From Planctomycetales bacterium 71-10 (GTDB lineage Bacteria > Planctomycetota > Planctomycetia > Isosphaerales > Isosphaeraceae), in NCBI GenBank assembly GCA_001898385.1, contig MKTT01000104.1, forward strand, positions 1 through 64,000: a DNA stretch of 64,000 bases. Reading direction: 5' to 3'. Shown one piece after another: positions 8,982-17,874 of this stretch. The translations under genes and the position numbers were made by a program. Every line of letters starts with the position of its first letter. Position 1 is the first letter of the stretch. The notes under the pieces are model-generated. The model was not told where the DNA came from, ran no database searches, and saw nothing but the letters and a program-made list of their open reading frames with translations.

Positions 8982-9881
8982 ATGAAGATGCTCACCCGCA
9001 GCATGGTCCGACACGCCCACGCCATCGCCCGAGAGGTCGGCGCGCGGGTGGTGCTGCTCCACGCCGACGTGGTCGAGCAGGACGCCGAGCTGAAGTCGCT
9101 GATCGACGACGTGAACTTCCGGATCATCCTCGTCTCGCGCCGCTGCGACTTCACCGCCCCGGAGGAGCTGAAGGACCTCTGCCGCGTCGTCCAGCTCCCG
9201 GACATCGCCATGACCCGCGCCGGGCAGGTGAAGGTGGCGACCCTGGTGGCCGCGGCCGAGGGCCTGGTCCACGCCGGCGACCGGCTCCTCTGCCTGACGG
9301 GCGTCGACCGCTCGGGCTCGATGGACACGATCATGGTCCTGGACATGGGGACCGAGATCGAGATGTTCGCCGCCGGCGCCGCCGACCCGCTCCCCCCGGA
9401 CGTCAGCCCGGCCGTCTTCGAGCGGGTCCTCAACGTCGCCGGCGAGCTGGGCGTCGAGGGCCGCGAGGGCCGGCCCGTAGGGGCGCTGTTCGTCGTCGGC
9501 GACTGCGAGAGCGTCCTGGCCCAGAGCCATCAACTGGTGTTCAACCCCTTCCACGGCTACCCGGAGGAGGAGCGGAACATCCTCGACCCCCGGCTGGAGG
9601 AGACCATCAAGGAGTTCTCGGCCATCGACGGAGCCTACGTCGTCCGCGGCGACGGCGTGGTCCTCTGCGCGGCCCGCTACCTGGCCCCGCGGGCCAAGCT
9701 GGAGGAGGCGCTCCCCCAGGGCCTGGGGACCCGCCACGAGGCCGGCGCGGCGATCACCGTCACCACCGACGCCCTCTCGGTCTGCGTCTCCCAGTCCACG
9801 GGCACGGTCTCCATCTTCCGCCGCGGCAAGATGATCCTGGACATCCAGAAGCCCCGCGGCCGCAACCCGGACGGCCTTTGA
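8982..9881 (+). CDS. Diadenylate cyclase (DisA_N/DAC domain), c-di-AMP synthesis
   Basis: The 299-residue protein joins an N-terminal alpha/beta domain (about 1-130, resembling the pyruvate-kinase C-terminal fold) to a C-terminal DAC domain (about 150-290). The DAC active-site signatures are present: DGA at 216-218 within the DGAYVVRGDGVVL strand-turn, and GTRHEAG at 249-255, the RHR-type motif of c-di-AMP synthases. The enzyme should condense two ATP into c-di-AMP. No membrane segment is seen, so it is cytosolic, unlike CdaA; the domain order resembles archaeal DacZ-type enzymes more than DisA, which has a DNA-binding tail. Start is the ATG 28 nt after the previous stop; no strong ribosome site. 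It converges on a DUF1501 gene. Confidence 0.88.
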   Translation: MKMLTRSMVRHAHAIAREVGARVVLLHADVVEQDAELKSLIDDVNFRIILVSRRCDFTAPEELKDLCRVVQLPDIAMTRAGQVKVATLVAAAEGLVHAGDRLLCLTGVDRSGSMDTIMVLDMGTEIEMFAAGAADPLPPDVSPAVFERVLNVAGELGVEGREGRPVGALFVVGDCESVLAQSHQLVFNPFHGYPEEERNILDPRLEETIKEFSAIDGAYVVRGDGVVLCAARYLAPRAKLEEALPQGLGTRHEAGAAITVTTDALSVCVSQSTGTVSIFRRGKMILDIQKPRGRNPDGL

Positions 9882-9893
9882 GGCCCGGCCGCC

Positions 9894-11144
9894 TCAGCCC
9901 AGAAGCTCGCGGATCGGCCGGCCCTCGCTCAGCTTGATCGGCCGGCCGGTGACGGGGGCGACGTTCTCCCGCGCGGGGTCGAGGCCCAGGGCCGACAGGA
10001 CCGTGGCGTGGACGTCCTGGACCGGGACGGGGCGGGCCGGGTCCTTGACGCCCTCGGGGTCGGTCTCGCCCAGCGCGAGCCCGGCGTTGAGGCCGCCGCC
10101 GGCCAGCGCCAGGCTGAAGCCGTTGGTCCAGTGGTCGCGGCCCCCGAAGGGGTTGATCCGGGGCGTCCGGCCGAACTCGCCGCAGCAGAGGACCACCGTC
10201 CGGTCCAGCAGGTCGCGACGGCGCAGGTCGCGGAGCAGGGCCGAGAACGCCGGGTCGAGCACGCCGACCAGCCGGCGGTGGACCTCATGGTTGTTGACGT
10301 GCGAATCCCAGCCGTCCAGCGTCACCTCCACGCACCGGACGCCGACCTCGATGAGCCGGCGAGCCGCCAGGCAGCCGCGGCCGAACGGGGAGTCGCCGTA
10401 CTCGGCCCGGGTCTCGGCCGACTCCTGGCCGACGTCGAACGCCTTGAGCTGTTCCGACGTCATCATCGCCCGCGCCGAGGCCACCGCCTTGCGGTGCAGC
10501 GTCGCCTCGACCCGCGCCGATCGGCCGTGGGCGAAGGCGCGGTCGACGACGTCCAGGTCCAGGGCGCGGCGGGCGTCGCGTTCGGAGGGGACGAAGGCCG
10601 AGACGTCCGGGAGCTTCCCCTTCGGGTCGTCGGCCTGGAAGGCGTCGTACTCGCCGCCGAGGAACCCGCCGCGGCCGGGCCACTGGCCGGCGAGGATCGA
10701 GACGTGGCGGGGGATGTCGGCGGGGCCGACGGGCAGCTCGTGGCAGCAGATCGCCCCGATGGACGGGTGGACGACCGTGGGGTCGGGGCGATACCCCGTC
10801 TTCAACATATAGGTCCCGCGCTCGTGGTCCCCCTCCTTGCTGGTCATCGACCGGACGAGGGCGACCGAGCCCATCTCGCCCGCCAGCCGCTCGAACCCCG
10901 AGGCCAGCCGGACGCCCTTCGCGGCGGTCTCGACGGCCCGCGTCCCGCCGGCGGAGGCGGAATCGGGGTGGGGGTCGAAGGTTTCGAGCTGGCTGGGGCC
11001 GCCGGCCAGCCACAGGAGGATGAGGGAGGACGGCGGGCCGTCGGCCTTCTCCGCCTGTCGCGCCAGGATCTGGGCCGCGGGGGTGAGCCAGCCCAGGCCG
11101 GCGCCGACGCCCAGCGAGAGGAAGCCGCGACGATCGATGCGCAT
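9894..11144 (-). CDS. DUF1501 family protein with Tat-type signal
   Basis: A 416-residue sulfatase/phosphatase-fold protein of the DUF1501 family. It begins with a twin-arginine signal (RRGFLSLGVG at residues 5-14), so it is likely exported folded. Family hallmarks are visible: LAGGPSQLETFDPHP near residue 50, GEFGRTPRINPFGGRDHW near 320 and a VQDVHATVLSALGLDP tail. It is transcribed 10 nt downstream of the DUF1549/DUF1553 gene, the standard planctomycete pairing. The molecular function of these pairs is not established; a role in handling sulfated polysaccharides has been suggested from context. Confidence 0.9.
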   Translation of the reverse strand: MRIDRRGFLSLGVGAGLGWLTPAAQILARQAEKADGPPSSLILLWLAGGPSQLETFDPHPDSASAGGTRAVETAAKGVRLASGFERLAGEMGSVALVRSMTSKEGDHERGTYMLKTGYRPDPTVVHPSIGAICCHELPVGPADIPRHVSILAGQWPGRGGFLGGEYDAFQADDPKGKLPDVSAFVPSERDARRALDLDVVDRAFAHGRSARVEATLHRKAVASARAMMTSEQLKAFDVGQESAETRAEYGDSPFGRGCLAARRLIEVGVRCVEVTLDGWDSHVNNHEVHRRLVGVLDPAFSALLRDLRRRDLLDRTVVLCCGEFGRTPRINPFGGRDHWTNGFSLALAGGGLNAGLALGETDPEGVKDPARPVPVQDVHATVLSALGLDPARENVAPVTGRPIKLSEGRPIRELLG

Positions 11145-11154
11145 GGGGGCGTCC

Positions 11155-12750
11155 TCAGTGGTTCCAGGAGAACTCGGCCGAGTTGAGAAGCGTCCAGAGC
11201 AGGTCGGAGGCCAGGTCGACGCGGGCGTCGCCGCGGACGTCGCGGAACCGGGGCGTGAAGTGGGCGGCCTCCTCGGGCGTCGGCCGTCGGGTGAGGACGC
11301 ACAGGTAGGCCAGCTCCACCAGCGTCTCGTCGTCCGGGGCGAGCTTGGCGAGCCGGCTGGAGGCGTTCCCCATCTCCCCCTTGGTCCGCTTCTCGACCAG
11401 CTCGCCGTTCATGAGGAGCAGGCGCTGGGGGAGGGTGCCGCCGCGGGGGGCGAACTCGTCCTCGCCGACGTCGCCGTAGCGGCGGACGAAGTCGTTCCCC
11501 TCGGTGTAGGTGACGAGCCGGGCGAGCCAGAACGAGCGCGGGCCGAGCGTCGCCAGCGAGGCCGATTGCGACAGGCCGCCGGCCACCTGCTCGGGCCGGA
11601 GCCGGGTCATGGGGAACGCGGCCCAGGTCTCGTCCTCGGGCGACGCCGCCTCGTCGGGGAGGTCCGCCGAGTCGAGCCGGAAGGCCTCCGTCGCGGCGAT
11701 CGCGCGGAGCAGGCGGCGGAGGTCGCCGCCGTGCTCGACGAAGTCGGCGGCCAGCAGGTCCAGGGCCTTCGGCGGCTCGGCGAGGGACGGGACGTCGTCG
11801 ACGGGGTCGACGAGCGGGCGGCCGAAGAGGAGGGCCCAGGCCCGGTTGGCGACGGCCCGGCCGAAGTGCGGGTTGCGCGGGTCGACGACCCACGCCGCCA
11901 GCCGCTCGCGCGGGGGCCCGGCGGCCGGGAGCAGCTCCGGGTGCGACGGCACGGCCGGGGCGATCGTCCGGGGCTCCTTCGTCTTGCGGTCCAGGGGATG
12001 ATAATCGTCCTCGCCGTCGGAGACCCCGCGGAGGTTGGACCGGACGCCGCCGAAGAACGCGGCGAGGCCGCGGAAGTCGTCCTGCTTCCAGGGCTGGAAC
12101 GGGTGGTCGTGGCACTGGGCGCAGTCGATGCGGGCCCCGAGGAACGCCCGCGAGACCCGCGCGGCGAGGCGCTCGGGGTCGGGCCGCTCGGTCATCTCGT
12201 CGCGGGTGACGGAGACGAAGTTGACGGCCGGCCGGTCGGTCCAGATGCCGCGTCCGGCGATGAGTTCGCGGACGATCTCCGGGTAGGGCCGGTTCTCCAT
12301 CAGGGCGTCGCTCAGCCAGGCGACGAACCGCCGCCTCCGGAAGACGATGAACGGCCCGTCCTCCACGCCCACGAACGCCCTCGCGAACCGCTCGGCGAGG
12401 TAGTCGGCCGTGCGGCGGTCGCGCAGCAGCTCGTCGGCCCAGGCGCCGACCCGGCCCTCGGCGGGCATGGCTTCGAACCGGCGGATCTCCTCCAGCGACG
12501 GCACGGTGCCGGCCAGCGCGAGGTTCAGCCGGCGCATCACCGCCAGGTCGGGGGTCGCCGGCGCGGGGGCGACCCCCTTCGCCTTCCAGCCTTCCCGGAG
12601 GGCCTGGTCCACCCGGGCCGAGACTTCCGGCCGCGCCCCGACCGTCGCGACCGGCCCCCGCGTCGGCGACGCCGACCGGATGACGCCCCTCCCCATCGCC
12701 AGCGCGGCACCGACCAACACGCAGAGGAACCCGAGGTCTCGCAGCCGCAT
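11155..12750 (-). CDS. DUF1549/DUF1553 domain protein with signal peptide or anchor
   Basis: A 531-residue member of the planctomycete DUF1549-DUF1553 family, here without the N-terminal cytochrome c domain found in its longer relative at 25825-29127. Residues 1-26 form a signal peptide or anchor (MRLRDLGFLCVLVGAALAMG). DUF1549 covers about residues 40-230 and includes DCAQCHDHPFQPW, a CxxCH motif. DUF1553 covers the C-terminal half (NPHFGRAVANRAWALLFGR onward). First gene of a two-gene unit with the DUF1501 gene. The 1-kb upstream gap is packed with palindromes, so no promoter could be assigned confidently. Confidence 0.88.
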   Translation of the reverse strand: MRLRDLGFLCVLVGAALAMGRGVIRSASPTRGPVATVGARPEVSARVDQALREGWKAKGVAPAPATPDLAVMRRLNLALAGTVPSLEEIRRFEAMPAEGRVGAWADELLRDRRTADYLAERFARAFVGVEDGPFIVFRRRRFVAWLSDALMENRPYPEIVRELIAGRGIWTDRPAVNFVSVTRDEMTERPDPERLAARVSRAFLGARIDCAQCHDHPFQPWKQDDFRGLAAFFGGVRSNLRGVSDGEDDYHPLDRKTKEPRTIAPAVPSHPELLPAAGPPRERLAAWVVDPRNPHFGRAVANRAWALLFGRPLVDPVDDVPSLAEPPKALDLLAADFVEHGGDLRRLLRAIAATEAFRLDSADLPDEAASPEDETWAAFPMTRLRPEQVAGGLSQSASLATLGPRSFWLARLVTYTEGNDFVRRYGDVGEDEFAPRGGTLPQRLLLMNGELVEKRTKGEMGNASSRLAKLAPDDETLVELAYLCVLTRRPTPEEAAHFTPRFRDVRGDARVDLASDLLWTLLNSAEFSWNH

Positions 12751-13050
12751 CGCTCGCCTCCCCGTCCGCCCCCGCCCGGTGGGGACGCATCCATATACTC
12801 TCCGACGAAGGTCCGCGTTTCAGCCCCTTCCGAGATTGGCTTCCTTCGGGGGAAGCCGGCTTCCTTGGATTAAGGCGCAAGTGTTTGTGGGGTAAGATTT
12901 TGCAATTGAATGAAACTTGGGTTTGATCGTCGTTTTCGACTTCATCCCGGAAGCGATCTCGCCTGATCCCGCCGCCGATCGGCGCGAGGTGCCGGGCGGG
13001 GAAGGTGGCGCGGGGGGCGATGCTGTTTGGCATGAGATTGAGCCGCCCGG

Positions 13051-13557
13051 GGTCGTCCCCTCTCCCGCCGGGAGAGGGTGCCGCGCAACGGCGGGTGAGG
13101 GTCGCCGGAGTTCGGAGAGCATGACGGTCTCGCGATCTCCGTGCCGGCCCACGCCAAGCATCCTTCTCCCCTTGAGGTACTCCGTCGAAAGCATGCCGAT
13201 GGGGGTCGAAGACGGTCTTCCCCCCTCGCGGGGGAAGACAGACGCCGAAGGCGTCAGATGAGGGGGGCGCGAAGCGCGAGGCTCGTCGGGATTCGAAAGC
13301 CCGCCCGACCGGCCCGGGATTCCGGCGGCCGTCCGGCACTTCCTCCCCCTCATCCGGCCCTCCGGGCCACCTTCCCCCGCCAGGGGGGAAGGCCGTTCAT
13401 CGCTTTCATCCCGAGTGTCTTCGACGCAGCACCCTCGTGGGAGAAGGATGCTTGTCATCAGGCTGCTCGGTCCTTGCGCGTCCGACATGCCCTCCGCGCC
13501 CCGACGACCCTTACCCGGCCCTTCGGGCCACCCTCTCCCGGCGGGAGAGGGGACGTC
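13051..13557. repeat. Stacked palindrome: three inverted-repeat pairs nested in one another
   Basis: The outermost arms are hairpins CCCTCTCCC/GGGAGAGGG at 13057-13078 and 13531-13552, each followed inward by a GGCCCGAAGGGCC-like second hairpin. Inside these lies a pair headed by AAGCATCCTTCTCCC at 13156-13170 and its exact complement at 13439-13453; similarity between these arms continues inward for about 60 nt. The innermost pair is the 190-bp four-hairpin element at 13214-13398. The order is strictly symmetrical, as expected if elements inserted into or between the arms of earlier ones. Confidence 0.8.
13214..13398. repeat. Copy A of the ~190-bp four-hairpin element
   Basis: The left arm has hairpin TCTTCCCCC-CTCG-CGGGGGAAGA, then GACGCC-GAA-GGCGTC, then AGATGAGGGGG. 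The right arm has CCCCCTCATCCGG, GGCCCTCCGGGCC, then CCTTCCCCC-GCCA-GGGGGGAAGG. The centre (around GTCGGGATTCGAAAGCCCG) matches the centre of copy D at 62664-62847. Copies B (30605) and C (57691, reversed) share the same plan. Confidence 0.85.
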
Positions 13558-13756
13558 AAGCGGACTCTTCCTGCCTGTGGCATCGCCCTCCGGGCCGCCC
13601 GATCCCGGCGGCTCCTGATCGATCCGAGTTGTCAAAGAACGCCCGTCCCCTGGGACGATCCGCATCCGAGGGGGCGGGATTTCAGGATTCTTGGGACTTT
13701 TCGACAGGCCCGCGGCGCGATGAAACCGATCGGCGATCCGCGGAGTAATCCTCCGC

Positions 13757-14935
13757 ATGGGAGCCGTCGTCATGCTCATCGAGCCGCCCACGCCAGCGGC
13801 CCCGACCTCGGGGGGGCCGGCCGGGGTCGTGAGGCGCGCCTTCGGTCGGGTCGCGGGCGTCGTCGCCGGCGCGGTCGCCGGGGCGTTCGGGCTGGCATCG
13901 CTGGTGGGCGGGCTGGCGGTCCTGACGTCGATCCCCGGGCTGCAACTCCTGGCGCTGGGGTATCTGCTGGAATCCTCGGCGCGGGTGGCGCGGACGGGGA
14001 GGCTGCGCGACGGCGTGTTCGGCGTGAGGCTGGCCGGACGGGTCGGCGGGATGGCGCTGGGGACGGCCGTCGCGATGATCCCGATGTGGGTCGTCGGCTC
14101 CTACGCGCGGTCGGCGGCGATCGTGGATCCGGGCGGGGCGGTGGAGCGGGGCTGGCGGATCGCGCTGGTCGTCGCCTGGGCCCTGACGAGCTTCCACCTC
14201 CTGATCGCGTTCCTGCGCGGGGGGCGGCTGCGGCACTTCCTCTGGCCGTTCGGCGGGCCGTCCTGGCTGCGGCGTCGGCTCCGCGAGGGGGGGCTGTATG
14301 CGGCGTCTCGCGACGGTTTCTGGGGGTTCGTCGGGCGGTTCCGGCCGGGGCATTACTTCCGCGTGGGCCTGGTCGGGTTCGTGGGGACGATGGCGTGGAT
14401 CGGGCCGCCGTCGGCGATGATCGCGGCGACGACGCGGTTCCCGCTGCTGGCTCCGCTGGGGATGCTGGCGCTGGCGTGCGTCGCGCCGATCGTCCCGTTC
14501 GTGCAGACGGCGTATGCGGTGGAGGGGAGGACGTCCGCCCTGTTCGGGCTGCGGGCGGCCCGGGAGCGGTTCCGCCACGCCCCCTGGGCGTTCGCGTTCG
14601 CCCTGTTCGTCCTGCTGGCGGCCTCGATCCCGCTGTACCTGCTGAAGATCGAGATGATCCCGCGCGAGGCCGCCTGGCTGCCGGGCCTGGTCTTCGTCGT
14701 GTTCCTCGCCCCGGCGCGGCTGCTGGTGGGCTGGGCCTACGCGCGTTCGCTGCGTCGCGAGCGCCGGAGCCACTGGTCCTTCCGGCTGCTGGGAAGGCTG
14801 GCGATCGTGGCCGCCGCCCTCGTCTACGTGCTGGTCGTGTTCCTCTCCCAGTACACATCGTGGGGCGGCGGGCGGAGCCTGTTCGAACAGCACGCCTTCC
14901 TCACCCCCGCGCCGTTCCTGCAATTCGATCGCTGA
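13757..14935 (+). CDS. Polytopic membrane protein of unknown function
   Basis: A 392-residue protein with about seven or eight hydrophobic segments: near residues 30-75, 95-120, 135-155, 200-215, 220-260, 275-300, 310-325 and 350-370. No catalytic motif or named family was recognised. The hydrophilic loops are arginine-rich, which would place them in the cytoplasm. The start is the first ATG; a second in-frame ATG 15 nt later would also work, and neither has a clear ribosome site. It converges on the beta-helix gene 29 nt away. General resemblance to DUF4013-type membrane proteins was considered but is not firm. Confidence 0.75.
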   Translation: MGAVVMLIEPPTPAAPTSGGPAGVVRRAFGRVAGVVAGAVAGAFGLASLVGGLAVLTSIPGLQLLALGYLLESSARVARTGRLRDGVFGVRLAGRVGGMALGTAVAMIPMWVVGSYARSAAIVDPGGAVERGWRIALVVAWALTSFHLLIAFLRGGRLRHFLWPFGGPSWLRRRLREGGLYAASRDGFWGFVGRFRPGHYFRVGLVGFVGTMAWIGPPSAMIAATTRFPLLAPLGMLALACVAPIVPFVQTAYAVEGRTSALFGLRAARERFRHAPWAFAFALFVLLAASIPLYLLKIEMIPREAAWLPGLVFVVFLAPARLLVGWAYARSLRRERRSHWSFRLLGRLAIVAAALVYVLVVFLSQYTSWGGGRSLFEQHAFLTPAPFLQFDR

Positions 14936-14964
14936 AACGGGGCGGGGGCGGGTTCGGACCCGGG

Positions 14965-16896
14965 TCAGGTGGTGATGATCCCCCGGGCGTCGGTGACGTC
15001 GACCCCGCCGGCGGCGTTGTCGGCGACCTGATTGTCGCGGAGGACGGTCCAGCGGACGTCGCCCGTGGCGCGGAGGCCGTAGCCGGCGTTGCCGAGGATC
15101 CGGTTGCCGACTACCCGGTTGTTGCGGGCCGAGACGATCGTCACGCCGTCGCCGCCGTTGTTCGCGATGAGGATCGACTCGCCCTCGCCGGTCCCGCCAA
15201 TCGAGGTCCCGGACGTGCCGGGGCCGAGGTAGACGCCGCCCAGGGCGTTCCCCAGCGCGGTCGTCTGCCGCGCCCCCGTGCCGACGTAGGTGTTGAAGAT
15301 GAGGTTGTCGCGGGCCGAGCCGACGACCTCGATGCCGTAGCGGCCGTTGGCCGAGGCGGTGACGCGGGGCTCCACCGAGGGCTGGAAGCCGCCGATCGCG
15401 TTGCCGCGGGCGCGGCCGGAGAGCTTGATCCCGCTGCCGCCGTTGGGGATGGCGGCGTTGATGGCGGTGTTCGTGCCGGCGGCCGTGTCGGTGACCTGCA
15501 CGCCGGTCGCCCGGCCGCCCAGCTCGATGCCGTCGCCCAGGTTGCCGGAGATGATGCTGGTCCGGATCTGGTTGTCGCCGCCGCTCGACGTGATCAGGAT
15601 GCCGTCGCCGCGGTTCGGGGCCGCGCCGCCGAAGGCGAAGACGCCCCCGAAGGTGTTGAACGAGACGAAGCCGCTCGCCTGGTCGCGCACCTCGATGCCG
15701 TTGCGGTCGTTCCCCGAGATCACGTTCCCCAGCGGGATCACGCCGCCGACCTGGGTGTTTTGCGAACGGCCCGAGACCAGCAGGCCGTCGCCGCGGTTGG
15801 CGACGACGGTGGCGTTGTCCGCGCCCACGCCCATGAAGTTCGCGTGGACCGTGACGTCGTTCGAGTTCGTGACCCGCAGGCCGTTGCCGCCGTTGCCGGA
15901 GAGGACGTTGTAGAAGACGAACGGGCTGTCCTGGATCGTGCAGCCGATCAGGTCGTTGTCGTCGGCCCCGTCGATCGCCACGCCGTCGAGCCGGTTCCCC
16001 AGCGCGGAGTCCCCGGAGGCGTCCGTCCCGATGAAATTGCCGCTGAGGACGTTCCGGGTCGACCGGCCGTTGATGAGCACGCCGTTCCCGCGGTTGCCGG
16101 AGATCAGGTTCCCCTGCGGCGGGCGGACGAAGACGCCGGCCGTCGGGTCGTTGCCCCCGGTGGCCGCGCCGCCGATGACGTTTCGCGCGGCCCCCTGCGT
16201 CAGCAGGACGCCGTTCCCGCGGTTGCCGAGGGCGACGGTCCCGGAGGCGTCGGTCCCGATGAAGTTCATCGCGATCCGGCTGTCGCTCCCGCCGTAGACG
16301 CCGACGCCGTCGCCGCCGTTGCCGGAGATGACGTTGGAGAGTTGGAACGCCTGGGGCGTCCCCGGATCCTCGCGGCCGATGAGGTTGCCGCGCGAGCCGG
16401 CGTTGATGCGGACGCCGTCGCCGCGGTTGGCGGCGATCGTGGAGCCGTCGGCGAGCAGGCCGATGTAGTTGCCCTGGACGGTGACGTTCGAGGCGTCGAG
16501 CGTCACGCCGTCGCCGCCCGATCGCACGATGGACAGGGAGGAGAGCGTCGAGCCGTCGGCCCCGCGGGCGAACCGGAGCCCGCGGGCGCCCTGCAAGTCG
16601 ACCGTGACGACGGGCGCCCCGGCGAAGCCGGGCGCGGAGGTCCCGTCGATCGTCGTCGGCCCGGTGATCGCCGGGAGCGCCGAGCGGCCGGCCTTGATCG
16701 TCCCGGGGACGGCGAAGTCGATCTCGTCCGGGCCGGGGCTGGAATTCGCCTGGACGATCGCCCAGCGCAGCGATCCGGGGCCCGTGCTGGCGAGGCTCGT
16801 CACCGCGATCGTCGACAGGACCCGGCGATCCTCCAGCGTCTCAAGGCCGACGCGGCGACGCCGACGCGGCGTCGGCCGGGGGAGGGGCGCGTTCAT
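14965..16896 (-). CDS. Right-handed beta-helix repeat surface protein
   Basis: The 643-residue protein begins with an Arg-rich stretch and the planctomycete N-terminal sequence LETLEDRRVLST (residues 20-31), a short conserved tag on many large exported planctomycete proteins. The rest is a regular ladder of about 20-22-residue coils with Asn-rich turns such as NVISGNGGDGV, NFIGTDASG and NRGNGV, the signature of NosD/pectate-lyase-like beta helices. Such proteins bind or act on polysaccharide, but no lyase active site was identified. The ATG at 16896 is chosen because AAAGGA lies upstream and the LEDRRVLS tag normally sits close to the start. Probably exported; exact location unknown. Confidence 0.85.
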   Translation of the reverse strand: MNAPLPRPTPRRRRRVGLETLEDRRVLSTIAVTSLASTGPGSLRWAIVQANSSPGPDEIDFAVPGTIKAGRSALPAITGPTTIDGTSAPGFAGAPVVTVDLQGARGLRFARGADGSTLSSLSIVRSGGDGVTLDASNVTVQGNYIGLLADGSTIAANRGDGVRINAGSRGNLIGREDPGTPQAFQLSNVISGNGGDGVGVYGGSDSRIAMNFIGTDASGTVALGNRGNGVLLTQGAARNVIGGAATGGNDPTAGVFVRPPQGNLISGNRGNGVLINGRSTRNVLSGNFIGTDASGDSALGNRLDGVAIDGADDNDLIGCTIQDSPFVFYNVLSGNGGNGLRVTNSNDVTVHANFMGVGADNATVVANRGDGLLVSGRSQNTQVGGVIPLGNVISGNDRNGIEVRDQASGFVSFNTFGGVFAFGGAAPNRGDGILITSSGGDNQIRTSIISGNLGDGIELGGRATGVQVTDTAAGTNTAINAAIPNGGSGIKLSGRARGNAIGGFQPSVEPRVTASANGRYGIEVVGSARDNLIFNTYVGTGARQTTALGNALGGVYLGPGTSGTSIGGTGEGESILIANNGGDGVTIVSARNNRVVGNRILGNAGYGLRATGDVRWTVLRDNQVADNAAGGVDVTDARGIITT

Positions 16897-17041
16897 CGTT
16901 CCGTTCGTCCTTTCGACCTGCGACGGCCTGGCCGGCCCGCGGGGGCCGACGACCGTCGTCGGCCGCCCCACAAGTCGAACCTAGGGCGCGGGGTGTCGAA
17001 ATGGGCGGACGGGATGAAAATTACGAAATCCGCGACGGGCC

Positions 17042-17839
17042 TCAGCCCAGCTCGGCGGCGGCGGGCTCGTCGAGGATCCAGACGACCCGGTCGGCGACGG
17101 TGCGGAGGACGGAGGCGGGGACGGAGGCCGTGACCGGGCCCTTGAGGGCCCGGGCGACGATCGGGGCCTTCTTGGGGCCGGTCGCCAGCATGAGGATGGT
17201 GCGCGCGGCGAGGATCTGGCGGACGCCCATCGTCAGGGCGCGGGGGATCACGGCCTCGAGCGAGCCGAACTCGCGGACGGCGTCGGCCTTCGTGATCGGG
17301 TGGAGATCGATCGGGAGGGTGCCGCGGGCGGCGAACTCGGCGACGGGGAGGTCGGAGGGCTCGTTGAATCCGATGTGGCCGTTGCGGCCGATGCCCAGGA
17401 GCTGGAGGTCCAGGCCGCCGTCGGCGTCGATCCAGCGGTCGAACTCGGCGGCGTGGGCGGCGGCGGCGTGCTCGGGGACCGTGCCGTCGAGGACGTGGGC
17501 CCGGTTGGGGGCGAGGTCGACGCGGCTGAACAGGTGCCGATGCATGTAGGAGCGGTAGCTGAGCGGGTCGAGCGGCTGGATGGGGTAGTATTCGTCCAGG
17601 TTGTACGTCGTGACGTCCCGGAAGGAGAGCGAGCCGTCGGCGACGCGGGCGGCGAGGCGGTCGTAGACCTTCTCGGGCGTCGCGCCGGTGGCGAGGCCGA
17701 GGACCGCCTTGCCGCGGGCGGCGACGGCCTCGGCGACGACGCGGGCGATGCGGTCGGCGGCGTCGCGGGAGGCGGCGTCGGCGTCGGGGTGGACGATCAC
17801 GGTCGCGTCGGCGACGCGCAGGGGGCGTTCGGCGGGCAT
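17042..17839 (-). CDS. nagB: Glucosamine-6-phosphate deaminase
   Basis: A 265-residue NagB, which converts glucosamine 6-phosphate to fructose 6-phosphate and ammonia. Family signatures are intact: GLATGATPEKVYDRL (phosphate loop), TYNLDEYY with the catalytic Asp, and GIGRNGHIGFNEP with the catalytic His. Length matches the family. The gene follows a PIG-L deacetylase gene after 35 nt, so an acetylated amino sugar could be deacetylated and then deaminated by products of one transcript. No allosteric-site assessment is possible by eye. A good ribosome site is not apparent before the ATG at 17839. Confidence 0.93.
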   Translation of the reverse strand: MPAERPLRVADATVIVHPDADAASRDAADRIARVVAEAVAARGKAVLGLATGATPEKVYDRLAARVADGSLSFRDVTTYNLDEYYPIQPLDPLSYRSYMHRHLFSRVDLAPNRAHVLDGTVPEHAAAAHAAEFDRWIDADGGLDLQLLGIGRNGHIGFNEPSDLPVAEFAARGTLPIDLHPITKADAVREFGSLEAVIPRALTMGVRQILAARTILMLATGPKKAPIVARALKGPVTASVPASVLRTVADRVVWILDEPAAAELG

Positions 17840-17874
17840 CGAGGAGGCTCGCGGGGCTGGGGATGTGGGGTCGG

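Larger units (their letters stand above)
12751..13756. other. Long intergenic region with nested palindromes, no gene seen
   Basis: A 1-kb gap between divergent genes. The first 300 nt contain a less GC-rich stretch (12880-12945) that may hold the leftward promoter, including GATCGTCGTTTTCGA at 12925-12939, a 15-mer that recurs at 38433-38447. Positions 13051-13557 are a stacked set of inverted repeats, described separately. Positions 13558-13756 show nothing assignable. Open frames here run through the repeats and show no protein family features, so no CDS is called. Confidence 0.7.

Noticed and set aside
13051..13557. Possible CRISPR array because of repeated GC-rich units
   Set aside because: The units are inverted in nested pairs rather than direct repeats with regular spacers, and no cas gene is near.
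16897..16971. Longer start for the beta-helix protein
   Set aside because: It would put 25 extra residues before the LEDRRVLS tag, which normally sits near the N-terminus, and the ATG at 16896 has AAAGGA upstream.
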